Positions 37,319 through 46,530 of a DNA stretch of 64,000 nt are shown piece after piece. Position 1 is the stretch's first letter. The number at the start of each line of letters is the position of its first letter. The position numbers and the translations under genes are program-made. The stretch is from the NCBI RefSeq assembly GCF_016461825.1, contig NZ_JAEMNU010000071.1, forward strand, positions 28,362 to 92,361, read 5' to 3'. Under the pieces are notes generated by a model, which saw only the letters and a program-made list of their open reading frames with translations, did no database searches and was not told the DNA's origin. The DNA comes from Rugamonas violacea (GTDB lineage: Bacteria; Pseudomonadota; Gammaproteobacteria; Burkholderiales; Burkholderiaceae_D).

Positions 37319-38545
37319 TCAGTGCAGCAGCTCGCTGAATGGAATGAAACGCACCGTGTCGCCGATGGCGATGGTCTGGCCGGGCGGATTGTCGATGATG
37401 CCGTCGCCCCACACGGTGGAGGTCAGCACGCCCGAGCTCTGGTTCGCGAACAGATCGAGTCCGCCGCTGGCGTTGATGCGGGCGCGCAGGAACTCGTTGC
37501 GCCGGTCCGCTTTGGACCAGGCGAAATCGGCGCGCATGGCGTAGCGCTGCGGCGTCAGCGCGCGCGCATCATCCACGCCCTGCAACCGCAACAGGAAGGG
37601 CCGCACGAACATCAGGAAGGTGATGTAGCTCGACACCGGGTTGCCCGGCAGGCCAAGGAAGAAGGCCTGGCCGACTTCACCGAAGGCCAGCGGCTTGCCC
37701 GGCTTGACGGCGATCTGCCACATGTTCAGGCGCCCTTCCGCCTCCACCGCCGGCTTGACGTGGTCTTCCTCGCCGACCGAAACGCCGCCGGAGGTGATGA
37801 TCAGGTCATGCTCGCGCGCGCAGTCGCGCAACACGGCGCGGGTGGCCTCCAGCGAATCCGGCACGATGCCGTAGTCGCTGATCTGGCAGCCCAGGTTCTC
37901 CAGCAGCGCGCGCAAGGTGAAGCGGTTCGAATTGTAGATGGCGCCCGGCGCCAGCGGCTCGCCGGGCATGCTCAACTCGTCGCCGGTGAAGAACACCGCC
38001 ACGCGCAGCTTGCGCCGCACCGGCAGCGTGGCCAGGCCGACCGAGGCGGCCAAACCCAGCTCGGGGCTGCGCAGGCGGGTGCCGGCCGGCAGGATCACGC
38101 TGCCGTTGGTGATGTCCTCGCCGGCCCGGCGTATCCATTCGCCCGGCTTGGGCGCGTGGCGCACGGTGACCAGGTTGCCGGCCGCCTCGCACTGCTCCTG
38201 CATGACGACGGCGTCGGCGCCCTCAGGTATCAGCGCGCCGGTGAAGATGCGCGCCGCCGTGCCGGGCAGCAGCGGCTGGCCGACATGGCCGGCCGGAATC
38301 CGCTGCGACACCGTCAAGGTCGCCGCGCCGCCGCCGCAGTCGGCCGCGCGCACGGCGTAGCCGTCCATCTGCGTGTTGTCCATCGCCGGCACGTTCATCG
38401 CCGACACCTGGGCCCGGGCCAGCACGCGGCCGTTGGCCTCCAGCGTGGCCACGGTTTCGGTTTCGGTCACCGGGCGCGCGGCCGACAACAGGAAGGCCAG
38501 CGCCTCGCTGACGGCCAACATCGGTTTGGGCTTGTATTCGGTCAT
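37319..38545 (-). CDS. moeA: Molybdopterin molybdenumtransferase
   Basis: A 408-residue enzyme inserting molybdate into adenylylated molybdopterin. Blocks seen are MDNTQMDGYAVRAADC, RIFTGALIPEGADAVVMQEQ, FFTGDELSMPGEPL, ITSGGVSVGEEDHVK and FFLGLPGNPVSSYITF. Length is canonical. It starts 14 bases behind thrC and precedes moaD, forming thrC-moeA-moaD on one strand. Confidence 0.95.
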   Translation of the reverse strand: MTEYKPKPMLAVSEALAFLLSAARPVTETETVATLEANGRVLARAQVSAMNVPAMDNTQMDGYAVRAADCGGGAATLTVSQRIPAGHVGQPLLPGTAARIFTGALIPEGADAVVMQEQCEAAGNLVTVRHAPKPGEWIRRAGEDITNGSVILPAGTRLRSPELGLAASVGLATLPVRRKLRVAVFFTGDELSMPGEPLAPGAIYNSNRFTLRALLENLGCQISDYGIVPDSLEATRAVLRDCAREHDLIITSGGVSVGEEDHVKPAVEAEGRLNMWQIAVKPGKPLAFGEVGQAFFLGLPGNPVSSYITFLMFVRPFLLRLQGVDDARALTPQRYAMRADFAWSKADRRNEFLRARINASGGLDLFANQSSGVLTSTVWGDGIIDNPPGQTIAIGDTVRFIPFSELLH

Positions 38546-38559
38546 GGCGCGCTCGTCGA

Positions 38560-40035
38560 TCAGAGGCCGGTGTTGGCGGCGATGTAGGCCTTCATCTTCG
38601 CCACGTCGGCCGACATGACGACGAACTTCTGCGGCAGCGCCTCGATGTTCTCGAAGCCGGCCGGACGCTCGGCGTCGACACCCAGCGCGTCGAGGATGGT
38701 CTCGTTGAACTTGGCCGCCAGCGCGGTCTCCAGCACGATCATGGTGACGCCCTTCTCGATGTGCTCGCGCGCCACCTTGATGCCGTCGGCGGTGTGCGTG
38801 TCGATGGTGATGCCGTAGTCGTCGGCGACGTCGCGGATGGTGTCGAGGCGGTCCTGGTGGGTCGATTTGCCGGACTGGAAGCCGTACTGGGCGACTTTTT
38901 TGAACTCGTCGCCGTCGCTGCCCGGCTTGCCGGACAGGTCGAAGCCGCCCTGCGTTTCGACCTTGTGGAACAGCGCGCGGGTGCGCTCGCCGTCGCGGCC
39001 GACCAGGTCGTAGATGAAGCGCTCGAAATTGGACGCCTTGGAGATGTCCATCGACGGGCTGCTGGTGTGGTAGGTCTCGGCCGACTTGCGCACGCGGTAG
39101 ACGCCGGTGCGGAAGAACTCGTCGAGCACGTCGTTTTCATTGGTGGCGGCGACCAGCTTGGCGATCGGCAGGCCCATCATGCGGGCGATGTGGCCGGCGC
39201 AGATATTGCCGAAGTTGCCCGACGGCACCGTGAACGAGACCTTCTCGTCGTTGCTGCCGGTGGCGGCCAGGTAGCCGCGGAAGTAGTAGACCACTTGAGC
39301 CACGACGCGCGCCCAATTGATCGAATTGACCGTGCCGATCTTCTGCGCGGCCTTGAACGGCAGGTCGTTGGAGACCGCCTTGACCATGTCCTGGCAGTCG
39401 TCGAAGACGCCTTCGACGGCGATGTTGAAGATGTTCGGGTCCTGCAGGCTGAACATCTGCGCGCTCTGGAAGGCGCTCATCTTCTTGTGCGGCGACAGCA
39501 TGAAGACGCGGATGCCCTGCTTGCCGCGCATGGCGTATTCGGCGGCGCTGCCGGTGTCGCCCGAGGTGGCGCCGAAGATGTTCAGCTGCGCGCCCGTCTT
39601 GGCCAACGTGTATTCGAACAGATTGCCCAGCAACTGCATCGCCATGTCCTTGAAGGCCAGCGTCGGGCCGTTCGACAGCCCCTGCAGCACCAGCTTGCGG
39701 CCGTCGGCCTCCTCCAGCACGCGCAGCGGCGTGATCTGGCTGGCCTTTTCGCCGGCGCGGGCGTTGCGGTAGACCTCCTTGGTGTAGGTCTTGGCGGTCA
39801 GCGCGCGCAGCTCGGCGTCGGGGATGTCGGTGGCGAACTTCTTCAGCACTTCGTAGGCCAGGTCGGCGTACGACAGTTTGCGCCAGGCGTCCAATTCGGC
39901 GCCGCTCACCTGCGGGTAAGCGGTCGGCAGGAACAGGCCGCCATCGGCGGCCAGGCCACCGAGGAGAATGTCAGAGAAATTGGAGGGGGACGACGAAGCG
40001 GCCGACGCGGCGGCGCGGGTAGACACGTATTGCAT
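38560..40035 (-). CDS. thrC: Threonine synthase
   Basis: A 491-residue PLP enzyme converting O-phosphohomoserine to threonine. The PLP Lys is in GPTLAFKDMAMQLLG; NIFGATSGDTGSAAEYAMRG and FTVPSGNFGNICAGHIARMM are the phosphate-binding and Gly-rich blocks. The N-terminal YVSTR and FSDILLGGLAADGGLFLP are typical. Homoserine dehydrogenase often precedes thrC in this group; here the gene upstream is serine dehydratase, 97 bases away. Confidence 0.95.
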   Translation of the reverse strand: MQYVSTRAAASAASSSPSNFSDILLGGLAADGGLFLPTAYPQVSGAELDAWRKLSYADLAYEVLKKFATDIPDAELRALTAKTYTKEVYRNARAGEKASQITPLRVLEEADGRKLVLQGLSNGPTLAFKDMAMQLLGNLFEYTLAKTGAQLNIFGATSGDTGSAAEYAMRGKQGIRVFMLSPHKKMSAFQSAQMFSLQDPNIFNIAVEGVFDDCQDMVKAVSNDLPFKAAQKIGTVNSINWARVVAQVVYYFRGYLAATGSNDEKVSFTVPSGNFGNICAGHIARMMGLPIAKLVAATNENDVLDEFFRTGVYRVRKSAETYHTSSPSMDISKASNFERFIYDLVGRDGERTRALFHKVETQGGFDLSGKPGSDGDEFKKVAQYGFQSGKSTHQDRLDTIRDVADDYGITIDTHTADGIKVAREHIEKGVTMIVLETALAAKFNETILDALGVDAERPAGFENIEALPQKFVVMSADVAKMKAYIAANTGL

Positions 40036-40132
40036 AAATTAGACAGGTCCGGTTGGGCTACATATCACTGCGAATGAGCGGATATTATAGTGCGGCCGGC
40101 CCGAACCCGTGCAATTGGCTGTTGTAATAGCG

Positions 40133-41539
40133 TCAGCAGGCGGCGTGGTTGACGGTGATGACGTGGATCGCCAGACCGCCCAGCGAGGTTTCCTTGTACT
40201 TGTCCTGCATGTCGGCGCCGGTCTGGCGCATGGTTTCGATCACCTCGTCGAGGCTGACGAAGTGGGTGCCGTCGCCGCGCAGCGCCAGCGAGGCCGCCGT
40301 GATGGCCTTCACCGCGCCCATGCCGTTGCGCTCGATGCAGGGAATCTGCACCAGGCCGCCGATCGGGTCGCAGGTCATGCCGAGGTGGTGCTCGATGCCG
40401 ATTTCGGCGGCGTTCTCGATCTGCTGGTTGCTGCCGCCCAGGGCCGCCACCAGACCGGCCGCCGCCATCGCGCAGGCCACGCCGACCTCGCCCTGGCAGC
40501 CGATTTCGGCGCCCGAGATCGAGGCGTTACGCTTGCACAGCATGCCGATCGCCGCCGAGGTCAGCATGAAATTGCGCACCCCGGTGACCGGGTCGCTCGG
40601 CTTGCAGTCCTCGGCGTAGTAGCGCAGCACGGCCGGGATGATGCCGGCGGCGCCGTTGGTCGGCGCCGTCACCACGCGGCCGCCGGCGGCGTTCTCTTCG
40701 TTGACCGCCATCGCGTACAGGCTGACCTGGTGCATGGCGTCGTGCGGCAGGTCGTTGGCGCGGTTGTCCGAGGCCTTGACGTCGTTGGCCATGCGCCACA
40801 GGTCGGCGGCGCGGCGTTTGACCTTCAGGCCGCCGGGCAGCTCGCCCGGGGTTTCCAGACCGTGGGCGATACAGTCGTGCATGACGCGCCAGATGCGGTC
40901 GATGCCGGCGTCGAGCTGCTCGCCGCTGATCTTGACGCACTCGTTGGCGCGCAACATCTGCGGAATCGTCAGGCCGCTGGCGGCGCCGTGCGCCAGCAGT
41001 TGCTCCATGGTGTCGAACGGGTAGGGAATGCGGGCGGCGCGCTCGGCGCGGGCGGCCTCGGCGCCGAGTTCCTGGCCCTCGCCCTCGGCGCGGATGAAGC
41101 CGCCGCCGACCGAGTAGAACACCTTGCTAAAGCTGCTGCCGTCGGCCCGTTTGAGGGTGAAGCGCAGGCCGTTCGGGTGCTCGGGCAGCGACTCGCTCTT
41201 GTGGAAGACCAGGCCGCTGGCGGCCTTGAACGGCACCACGTGCTTGCCCAACAGGGCCAGTTGGCCGGCCGCCTCGGCCGCCGCCAGCATGGCGTCGACC
41301 TTGCTCGGCTCGACGTCCTGCGGCGTCTCGCCCATCAGGCCGAGGATCACCGCCTTGTCGGTGGCGTGGCCGACGCCGGTCAGCGCCAGCGAGCCGTACA
41401 GCGCCGCCTCGACGGCGACCACGTCGTCCAGCGGAGCGCACTCGACCAAAAACCGGCGCGCCGCCACCATCGGTCCCACGGTGTGGGAACTGGACGGGCC
41501 AATGCCAATTTTAAACAGATCAAATACGCTCATGTCCAT
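40133..41539 (-). CDS. sdaA: L-serine ammonia-lyase (iron-sulfur, single chain)
   Basis: A 468-residue serine dehydratase making pyruvate and ammonia. [19 protein letters not shown] opens the beta domain; the alpha domain holds the cluster cysteines in [14 protein letters not shown] and [17 protein letters not shown], and [14 protein letters not shown]. All are intact. It starts 44 bases after the tdh stop and completes a kbl-tdh-sdaA operon: threonine to glycine plus acetyl-CoA, with serine removed to pyruvate. Confidence 0.95.
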   Translation of the reverse strand: MDMSVFDLFKIGIGPSSSHTVGPMVAARRFLVECAPLDDVVAVEAALYGSLALTGVGHATDKAVILGLMGETPQDVEPSKVDAMLAAAEAAGQLALLGKHVVPFKAASGLVFHKSESLPEHPNGLRFTLKRADGSSFSKVFYSVGGGFIRAEGEGQELGAEAARAERAARIPYPFDTMEQLLAHGAASGLTIPQMLRANECVKISGEQLDAGIDRIWRVMHDCIAHGLETPGELPGGLKVKRRAADLWRMANDVKASDNRANDLPHDAMHQVSLYAMAVNEENAAGGRVVTAPTNGAAGIIPAVLRYYAEDCKPSDPVTGVRNFMLTSAAIGMLCKRNASISGAEIGCQGEVGVACAMAAAGLVAALGGSNQQIENAAEIGIEHHLGMTCDPIGGLVQIPCIERNGMGAVKAITAASLALRGDGTHFVSLDEVIETMRQTGADMQDKYKETSLGGLAIHVITVNHAAC

Positions 41540-41583
41540 CGATAGTCTCGCTTATATTTTTTAAAATGCAGGTTGAAATACGC

Positions 41584-42546
41584 TCAGGCGGCCTTGCCCA
41601 GGCTGACGTCGACGTTGGCCAGCATGTCGGCAACCATCTGCTCGACGCCGATGCGCGCCTGCCAACCCCAGTCGGCCGACGCGGTGCTGTCGTCCAGGCT
41701 TTGCGGCCAGGTGTCGGCGATGGCCTGGCGGCTATCCGGCTTGTAGGCGATCTTGAAGTCCGGCAGCGCACGCGAAATGGCGGCGGACAGCTGCTCCGGA
41801 TTGAACGACACGCCGGCGACATTGTAAGCCGAACGGACCTTGATTTGTGCTGCCGGCGCATCCATTAATTCGATGGTGGCGCGGATCGCGTCGGGCATGT
41901 AGATCATCGGCAGCGTGGTCTGCGGGCCGAGGAAGCATTCATAGCGTTCACCGCGCAGCGCCGAGTGGAAGATGGCGATGGCGTAGTCGGTGGTGCCGCC
42001 GCCTGGCGGCGACTTGAAGCTGATGATGCCGGGGTAGCGGATGCTGCGCACGTCGACGCCGTATTTGAGGAAGTAGTACTCGCACAGGCGCTCGCCGGCC
42101 AGCTTGCTGATGCCGTAGATGGTGGTCGGGTCCATCACCGTCAGTTGCGGCGTGTTGACGGCCGGGGTGTTCGGGCCGAAGGCGGCGATCGACGACGGCC
42201 AGAAAATGCGCAGCTGCTTGCCCAGCACGCCGCGTTCGCGCGCCACTTCCAGAATGTTCAGCAGGCCGTCCATGTTCAAGGTCCAGGCCTTCAACGGGGC
42301 CGCCTCGCCGGTGGCCGACAGCATCGCCGCCAGTTGGTAGACCTGGGTGATGCCCTCTTCGGTGACCAGTTTGGCCAAGGCCTCCTTGTCGAGCACATTG
42401 AGCGCGGTATAGCGTTCGGCCTTGTACAGATTGGTGCTGCTGATATCGCTGGCGATGACGTTCTGCGCGCCGTGCTGGGCGGCCAGGGCCTCGACCAGTT
42501 CACTGCCGATTTGGCCGTTGGCGCCGATGACGAGTATGCGTTCCAT
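41584..42546 (-). CDS. L-threonine 3-dehydrogenase, SDR/epimerase type
   Basis: A 320-residue short-chain/epimerase-fold dehydrogenase. VIGANGQIGSELVEAL is the NAD loop, WPSSIAAFGPNTP and TTIYGISKLAGERLCEYYFL contain the Ser and Tyr-x3-Lys active site, and RYPGIISFKSPPGGGTTDYA is typical of SDR-type threonine dehydrogenases, which are unrelated to the zinc enzyme Tdh of E. coli. The Kbl gene lies 34 bases upstream in the same operon; its product 2-amino-3-ketobutyrate is the Kbl substrate. Confidence 0.9.
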   Translation of the reverse strand: MERILVIGANGQIGSELVEALAAQHGAQNVIASDISSTNLYKAERYTALNVLDKEALAKLVTEEGITQVYQLAAMLSATGEAAPLKAWTLNMDGLLNILEVARERGVLGKQLRIFWPSSIAAFGPNTPAVNTPQLTVMDPTTIYGISKLAGERLCEYYFLKYGVDVRSIRYPGIISFKSPPGGGTTDYAIAIFHSALRGERYECFLGPQTTLPMIYMPDAIRATIELMDAPAAQIKVRSAYNVAGVSFNPEQLSAAISRALPDFKIAYKPDSRQAIADTWPQSLDDSTASADWGWQARIGVEQMVADMLANVDVSLGKAA

Positions 42547-42580
42547 ATTGTTCTTCCTGAATGCTAGCTTGAGTGCTGGA

Positions 42581-43786
42581 TTAGTTCTTCAGCAGGCCGA
42601 GTTCACGGCCCGCCTGTTCGAATGCCGCCAAAACGGTGACCAATTGGCCGCGGGTGTGCGCCGCCGACAGCTGGACGCGCACGCGCGCCTGGCCCATCGG
42701 CACCACCGGGTAGAAGAAGCCGCTGAGCAGGACGCCCAGCTCATACATTCGCGCGGCGAATTTCTGCGCCACCGGCGCGTCGAACAGCATCACCGGAACC
42801 ACCGGATGGGTGCCCGGCTTGATGGTGAAGCCCAGCGCCTCGATCTCCTTGCGGAAGAAGGCGGTGTTTTCGTGCAGGCGGTCGCGCAGCTCGGTCGAGG
42901 TGGACAGCCGCTCCAGCACGGCCAGCGAAGCGCCGGCGATGGATGGCGCCAGGGTGTTGGAGAACAGGTAGGGACGCGACTTCTGGCGCAGCATGTCGAT
43001 CACCTCCTTGCGTGCCGAGGTGAAGCCGCCCATCGCGCCGCCCAGGGCCTTGCCCAGCGTGCCGGTGATGATGTCGATGCGGCCCATCACGTTGTGGTGT
43101 TCGTGGGTGCCACGGCCGGTCGCGCCCATGAAGCCGGAGGCGTGGCATTCGTCGATCATCACCAGGGCGCCGTATTTGTCGGCCAGGTCGCAGATCTTGT
43201 CGAGCTGGGCGATGGTGCCGTCCATCGAGAACACGCCGTCGGTGACGATGACCTTGTGGCGCTTGCCGGCGGCGGCCTGCAACTGCGTTTCCAGGTCGGC
43301 CATGTCGTTGTGCTGGTAGCGGAAGCGGGCCGCCTTGCACAGGCGGATGCCGTCGATGATCGAGGCGTGGTTCAGCGCGTCGGAGATGATGGCGTCGTTC
43401 TCGTCGAACAGCGGTTCGAAGACGCCGCCGTTGGCGTCGAAGGCGGCGGCGTAGAGGATGGTGTCTTCGGTGCCGAGGAAGCTGGAGATGGCCTGTTCCA
43501 GCTTCTTGTGCACGGTCTGGGTGCCGCAGATGAAGCGCACCGACGACAGGCCGTAGCCGTATTGCTCGGTGGCGGCGATCGAGGCCTGCGCCACCCACTC
43601 CTCGCCGGACAGGCCGAGGTAGTTGTTGGCGCACATATTGATCAGCTTACTGCCGTCCTGCGCCACCACCTCGGCACCCTGACGCGAGGCCAGCACCCGT
43701 TCCGGTTTGTACAGGCCCTGTTCGCGCAACTGGTCCAGGGTTTGCTGCAGGCCGCCGAAAAACGCGTTTTTTGCTTGGTCGCTCAT
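42581..43786 (-). CDS. kbl: Glycine C-acetyltransferase (2-amino-3-ketobutyrate CoA ligase)
   Basis: A 401-residue alpha-oxoamine synthase. CANNYLGLSG, DECHASGFMGATGRGT and the PLP-Lys block DIITGTLGKALGGAMGG are intact; length equals E. coli Kbl (398). ATG 43786 (MSDQAKNAFF) is preceded by GAGGA and is preferred over earlier in-frame starts. It heads the operon kbl-tdh-sdaA and diverges from the XRE-cupin regulator across a gap with an obvious dyad. Confidence 0.95.
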   Translation of the reverse strand: MSDQAKNAFFGGLQQTLDQLREQGLYKPERVLASRQGAEVVAQDGSKLINMCANNYLGLSGEEWVAQASIAATEQYGYGLSSVRFICGTQTVHKKLEQAISSFLGTEDTILYAAAFDANGGVFEPLFDENDAIISDALNHASIIDGIRLCKAARFRYQHNDMADLETQLQAAAGKRHKVIVTDGVFSMDGTIAQLDKICDLADKYGALVMIDECHASGFMGATGRGTHEHHNVMGRIDIITGTLGKALGGAMGGFTSARKEVIDMLRQKSRPYLFSNTLAPSIAGASLAVLERLSTSTELRDRLHENTAFFRKEIEALGFTIKPGTHPVVPVMLFDAPVAQKFAARMYELGVLLSGFFYPVVPMGQARVRVQLSAAHTRGQLVTVLAAFEQAGRELGLLKN

Positions 43787-43920
43787 GATCATCCTCGTTT
43801 GGGTGGCGAAGGCGGTCGCTTGACCTGGCCTCGCTCTATGTTGTACCGTGTTCCGCAGGTGTCTCGGGTCGAGTTTACTCCGTTTTCCCGAACCACCCAT
43901 GAAATCCGTTATGTCGAACT

Positions 43921-43942
43921 AAAATTCAATATATCGAATTTT
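43921..43942. promoter_or_regulatory. Dyad operator in the kbl / XRE-cupin gap
   Basis: AAAATTC and GAATTTT flank 8 bases. In addition TATGTCGAAC (about 43910) and TATATCGAAT (about 43930) form a direct repeat. This AT-rich site between the divergent genes is the likely target of the XRE-cupin regulator. Confidence 0.5.
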
Positions 43943-44041
43943 ACCGAAGGCCAGTGAACTTGGCAAGGCGTGCCCGTATGGTTATGCCGCGGTTTTTCCG
44001 ACAGATTTCCCCACAATTAGCGCAATCCCCCGAATAAAAAC

Positions 44042-44617
44042 ATGAAAACACCTGTTTCGACGAACGCCCCGCCGGAAGTCGGCGCCGCCCTGCAACGCCT
44101 GCGCCTGGCCCGTGGCCTGACATTGGAGGACTTGTCGCGCATCGCCGGCGTGTCGAAATCGATGCTGTCGCAGATCGAACGCGAGAAGGCCAACCCGACC
44201 ATCGCCATCACCTGGCGCCTGGCCAACGCCCTCGGCGTGGCCATCGGCGAGCTGCTGTCGAGCGTGGAGAAGAGCAGCGAGACCATCCGCGTGCTCGACG
44301 CCCACGAGACCCCCACCCTGCCCGGCAACCACGCCGGCTACGTGCTGCGCATCCTCGGCCCGATGGAGCTGGCCGGCAAGTACGAGTGGTACGAGCTGAC
44401 CCTGGCGCCGGGCGGCGAGCTGGTGTCGCAACCGCACGACCCGGGCGCCACCGAGCACCTGACGGTGCTGCACGGCGCCGTCGAGGTCGAAGTGGGCAAC
44501 CAGAAGAAGAAGGTCAAGCTGGGCGGCACGGCGCGCTATCCGGCCGACCTGCAGCACGCCATCCGCAACGCGGGCAAGACCGAGGCCAAGGCATTGCTGG
44601 TGGTGATCCACCGCTAG
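44042..44617 (+). CDS. XRE family regulator with cupin sensor domain
   Basis: A 191-residue protein: an HTH_XRE domain at about 13-67 (LQRLRLARGLTLEDLSRIAG, SKSMLSQIEREKANPTI) and a cupin at about 110-185 (PGGELVSQPHDPGATEHLTV, LHGAVEVEVG, ARYPADLQHAIRN). Such regulators sense small metabolites through the cupin. The divergent position next to kbl-tdh-sdaA suggests control of threonine/serine use; the ligand is not evident. Confidence 0.88.
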   Translation: MKTPVSTNAPPEVGAALQRLRLARGLTLEDLSRIAGVSKSMLSQIEREKANPTIAITWRLANALGVAIGELLSSVEKSSETIRVLDAHETPTLPGNHAGYVLRILGPMELAGKYEWYELTLAPGGELVSQPHDPGATEHLTVLHGAVEVEVGNQKKKVKLGGTARYPADLQHAIRNAGKTEAKALLVVIHR

Positions 44618-44649
44618 CTCGCGCACGCGAGACGGGCGCGCCGCAAGGA

Positions 44650-44669
44650 ATTGTAAAAATCTTTACAAT
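44650..44669. promoter_or_regulatory. Perfect dyad upstream of the beta-lactamase gene
   Basis: ATTGTAAA and TTTACAAT form an 8-bp perfect inverted repeat with a 4-base spacer. The right arm contains TACAAT, which could be a -10 box, so a repressor here would block transcription. No dedicated bla regulator gene is adjacent. Confidence 0.5.
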
Positions 44670-44696
44670 CGCATGTTCACCACAGCAAACCCGACC

Positions 44697-45587
44697 ATGA
44701 CCATCATCCACTCGCCACAACGCCGCAGCCTGCTGCTGGCCGCCGCCTCCCTGCCCATCATCGGCGCCTGCAGCGCATGGGGGCCGAAGGACCTCGGCAA
44801 CACGGCCGAGCTCAGGCTGGCCGCGCTGGAAAGCGCCTGGGGCGGCCGGCTCGGCGTGTTCGCCATCGACACCGCCAACGAGCGCAGCGTCAACTTCCGC
44901 GCCGCCGAGCGTTTCGCCTTCTGCAGCACGGTCAAGGTGATGCTGGCGGCGGCCGTGCTGGAGCGCAGCAAGCAGGCGCCGCAACTGCTGCAGCAACGCA
45001 TCAAGTATGCCAAAAGCGATCTGGTCGACTATTCGCCGATCACCGAGGACCATGTCGACGACGGCATGACGGTGGCCGATCTGTGCGCCGCCGGCATCCA
45101 GTACAGCGACAACACCGCCGCCAACCTGCTCATCAAGCTGCTGGGCGGCATCGCCGCCGTGAACGGCTACGCCCGCTCGATCGGCGACCAGGAGTTCCGC
45201 CTGGACCGCCTGGAAACCGAGCTCAACACCGCCATCCCCGGCGACCCGCGCGACACCACGACGCCGGCGGCGATGGGCCGCAGCCTGCGCCGCGTGGCCG
45301 TGGGCGAGGCGCTGTCGGCGCCGCTGCGCACGCAATTGCAGGACTGGATGCGCGGCAACACCACCGGCGACGCGCGCATCCGCGCCGGCGTGCCGGCCGG
45401 TTGGCAGGTCGGCGACAAGACCGGCACCGGCCACTACGCCAGCGCCAACGACATCGGCGTGATCTGGCCGCCGCAACGCGCCCCCATCGTGCTGGCGATC
45501 TACACCGCGCAGGCCGACAAGGACGCCAAGGCGAACAACGACATCATCGCCTCGGCGACGCGCATCGTGGTGGAGTCGCTGGCCTAG
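44697..45587 (+). CDS. Class A beta-lactamase, probable lipoprotein
   Basis: A 296-residue serine beta-lactamase with all class A motifs: FCSTVK (Ser70, Lys73), YSDN (Ser130), ETELN (Glu166, Asn170) and DKTGTG (Lys234). The N terminus SPQRRSLLLAAASLPIIGAC has a twin-arginine pair and a lipobox IGAC, so it is likely a membrane-anchored periplasmic lipoprotein, possibly Tat-exported. ATG 44697 is chosen; ATG 44673 adds eight residues. Neither has a clear ribosome site. A chromosomal intrinsic enzyme is more likely than a transferred one, since codon use and GC match the neighbours. Confidence 0.92.
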   Translation: MTIIHSPQRRSLLLAAASLPIIGACSAWGPKDLGNTAELRLAALESAWGGRLGVFAIDTANERSVNFRAAERFAFCSTVKVMLAAAVLERSKQAPQLLQQRIKYAKSDLVDYSPITEDHVDDGMTVADLCAAGIQYSDNTAANLLIKLLGGIAAVNGYARSIGDQEFRLDRLETELNTAIPGDPRDTTTPAAMGRSLRRVAVGEALSAPLRTQLQDWMRGNTTGDARIRAGVPAGWQVGDKTGTGHYASANDIGVIWPPQRAPIVLAIYTAQADKDAKANNDIIASATRIVVESLA

Positions 45588-45616
45588 GCGGTCGAAGGCT
45601 GGCTGCTGTGTTCTTG

Positions 45617-45650
45617 CCGGGGCATTGAGCGAGGACGTTTCACGCCCCGG
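45617..45650 (+). terminator. Hairpin after the beta-lactamase gene
   Basis: CCGGGGC and GCCCCGG flank 20 bases, 30 bases past the stop; no T tract follows, so termination is uncertain. Confidence 0.35.
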
Positions 45651-45744
45651 AAATCAGGTCTAGAATAGTCAATGCAAGGCTAGAACCGCTGCCCTAAGCT
45701 GAGCGTCCCACCCGCTGCAACATGATCCGCGTGAAGGAAATGCC

Positions 45745-46098
45745 ATGGATAAGGTCATCAGCATCAGCATCTCCGAACGCGATCATCGCGCTCTTGAAGC
45801 CGCCTCCAATCGAGAAGGCGTCGATATACTTGAACAAGCGGCCAAAATGCTCTCCCGGGAGTTGAACATCGCCGAGCTACTCCCCAAAAAGCAAGTCGAG
45901 GCGCTTGATGAATTTGCTCAACGGCGTGCCACCACCGCCCCCCCCCTCAGTCAAGCCAACGCAATTACGGCGTTCGAACGCAAGGGATCGATGGTGAACG
46001 CCTTGGAGCTGCGCAGCTTTGTTGAGTCGGAAGAGTTTCAGCACGCCTTCAGGCAACTGGTCCTGGCTGACCAGGCCAAAGCCAAGGTCGCAAGCTAA
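45745..46098 (+). CDS. Hypothetical protein upstream of a zeta-toxin remnant
   Basis: A 117-residue mostly helical protein (SISERDHRALEAASNREGVD, KMLSRELNIAELLPKKQVEA) of no family I recognise. Its place before a zeta-toxin gene suggests the partner or antitoxin of that module, which is inference. A run of nine C at 45938-45946 lies in the middle and could hide a frameshift; the frame reads on plausibly after it (SFVESEEFQHAFRQLVLADQ). Composition is less GC-rich than the neighbours. Confidence 0.55.
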   Translation: MDKVISISISERDHRALEAASNREGVDILEQAAKMLSRELNIAELLPKKQVEALDEFAQRRATTAPPLSQANAITAFERKGSMVNALELRSFVESEEFQHAFRQLVLADQAKAKVAS

Positions 46099-46131
46099 CG
46101 GCCACCGCGTCGAGCGGAAAAGTGTCACACC

Positions 46132-46530
46132 CTCAATAAACTGGGCTACATAAAATCCGCTCACAAACGCGGCTTTGAAACCACCGTCTATTTTTTGGGT
46201 CTAGCCTCCGCCGATCTTGCGGTAGCGCGCGTTAAAGCACGCGCAGCAGCGGGTGGCCACGACGTGCCGGAAGAAATGGTGCGGCAAAAATGGGCCAATG
46301 CGCTAACAAGCGCCAGCAAAGCCATCACGCGCGCCGATACCGTTGCGTTTTACGACAACTCGACGCCAGACGGGCCGCGCGAGCTGGCGGTCTTTCACCA
46401 ATCAAAACTGGTTCGTTTGGCAAACACACCGGCAGACTGGCTTGCGCTCATGCCCAACGTCGAAAAAGCCATGAGCTTGCCGATAGGAACCGTCATTCAG
46501 GATTTCCATTCGGGCAAAAAGCCCGGCTAG
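46132..46530 (+). pseudogene. Zeta-toxin (UDP-GlcNAc kinase family) C-terminal remnant
   Basis: In frame with the preceding gene but after its stop, codons from 46132 read LNKLGYIKSAHKRGFETTVY and then FLGLASADLAVARVKARAAA and GGHDVPEEMVRQ, the hallmark of zeta-type kinases (GGHDVPE lid), then VAFYDNSTPDGPRELAVF. The P-loop and catalytic Asp region that should precede are missing, so the toxin is dead. An ATG at 46195 is internal to the homology and not a natural start. Its stop overlaps the convergent phosphatase stop. Confidence 0.75.
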
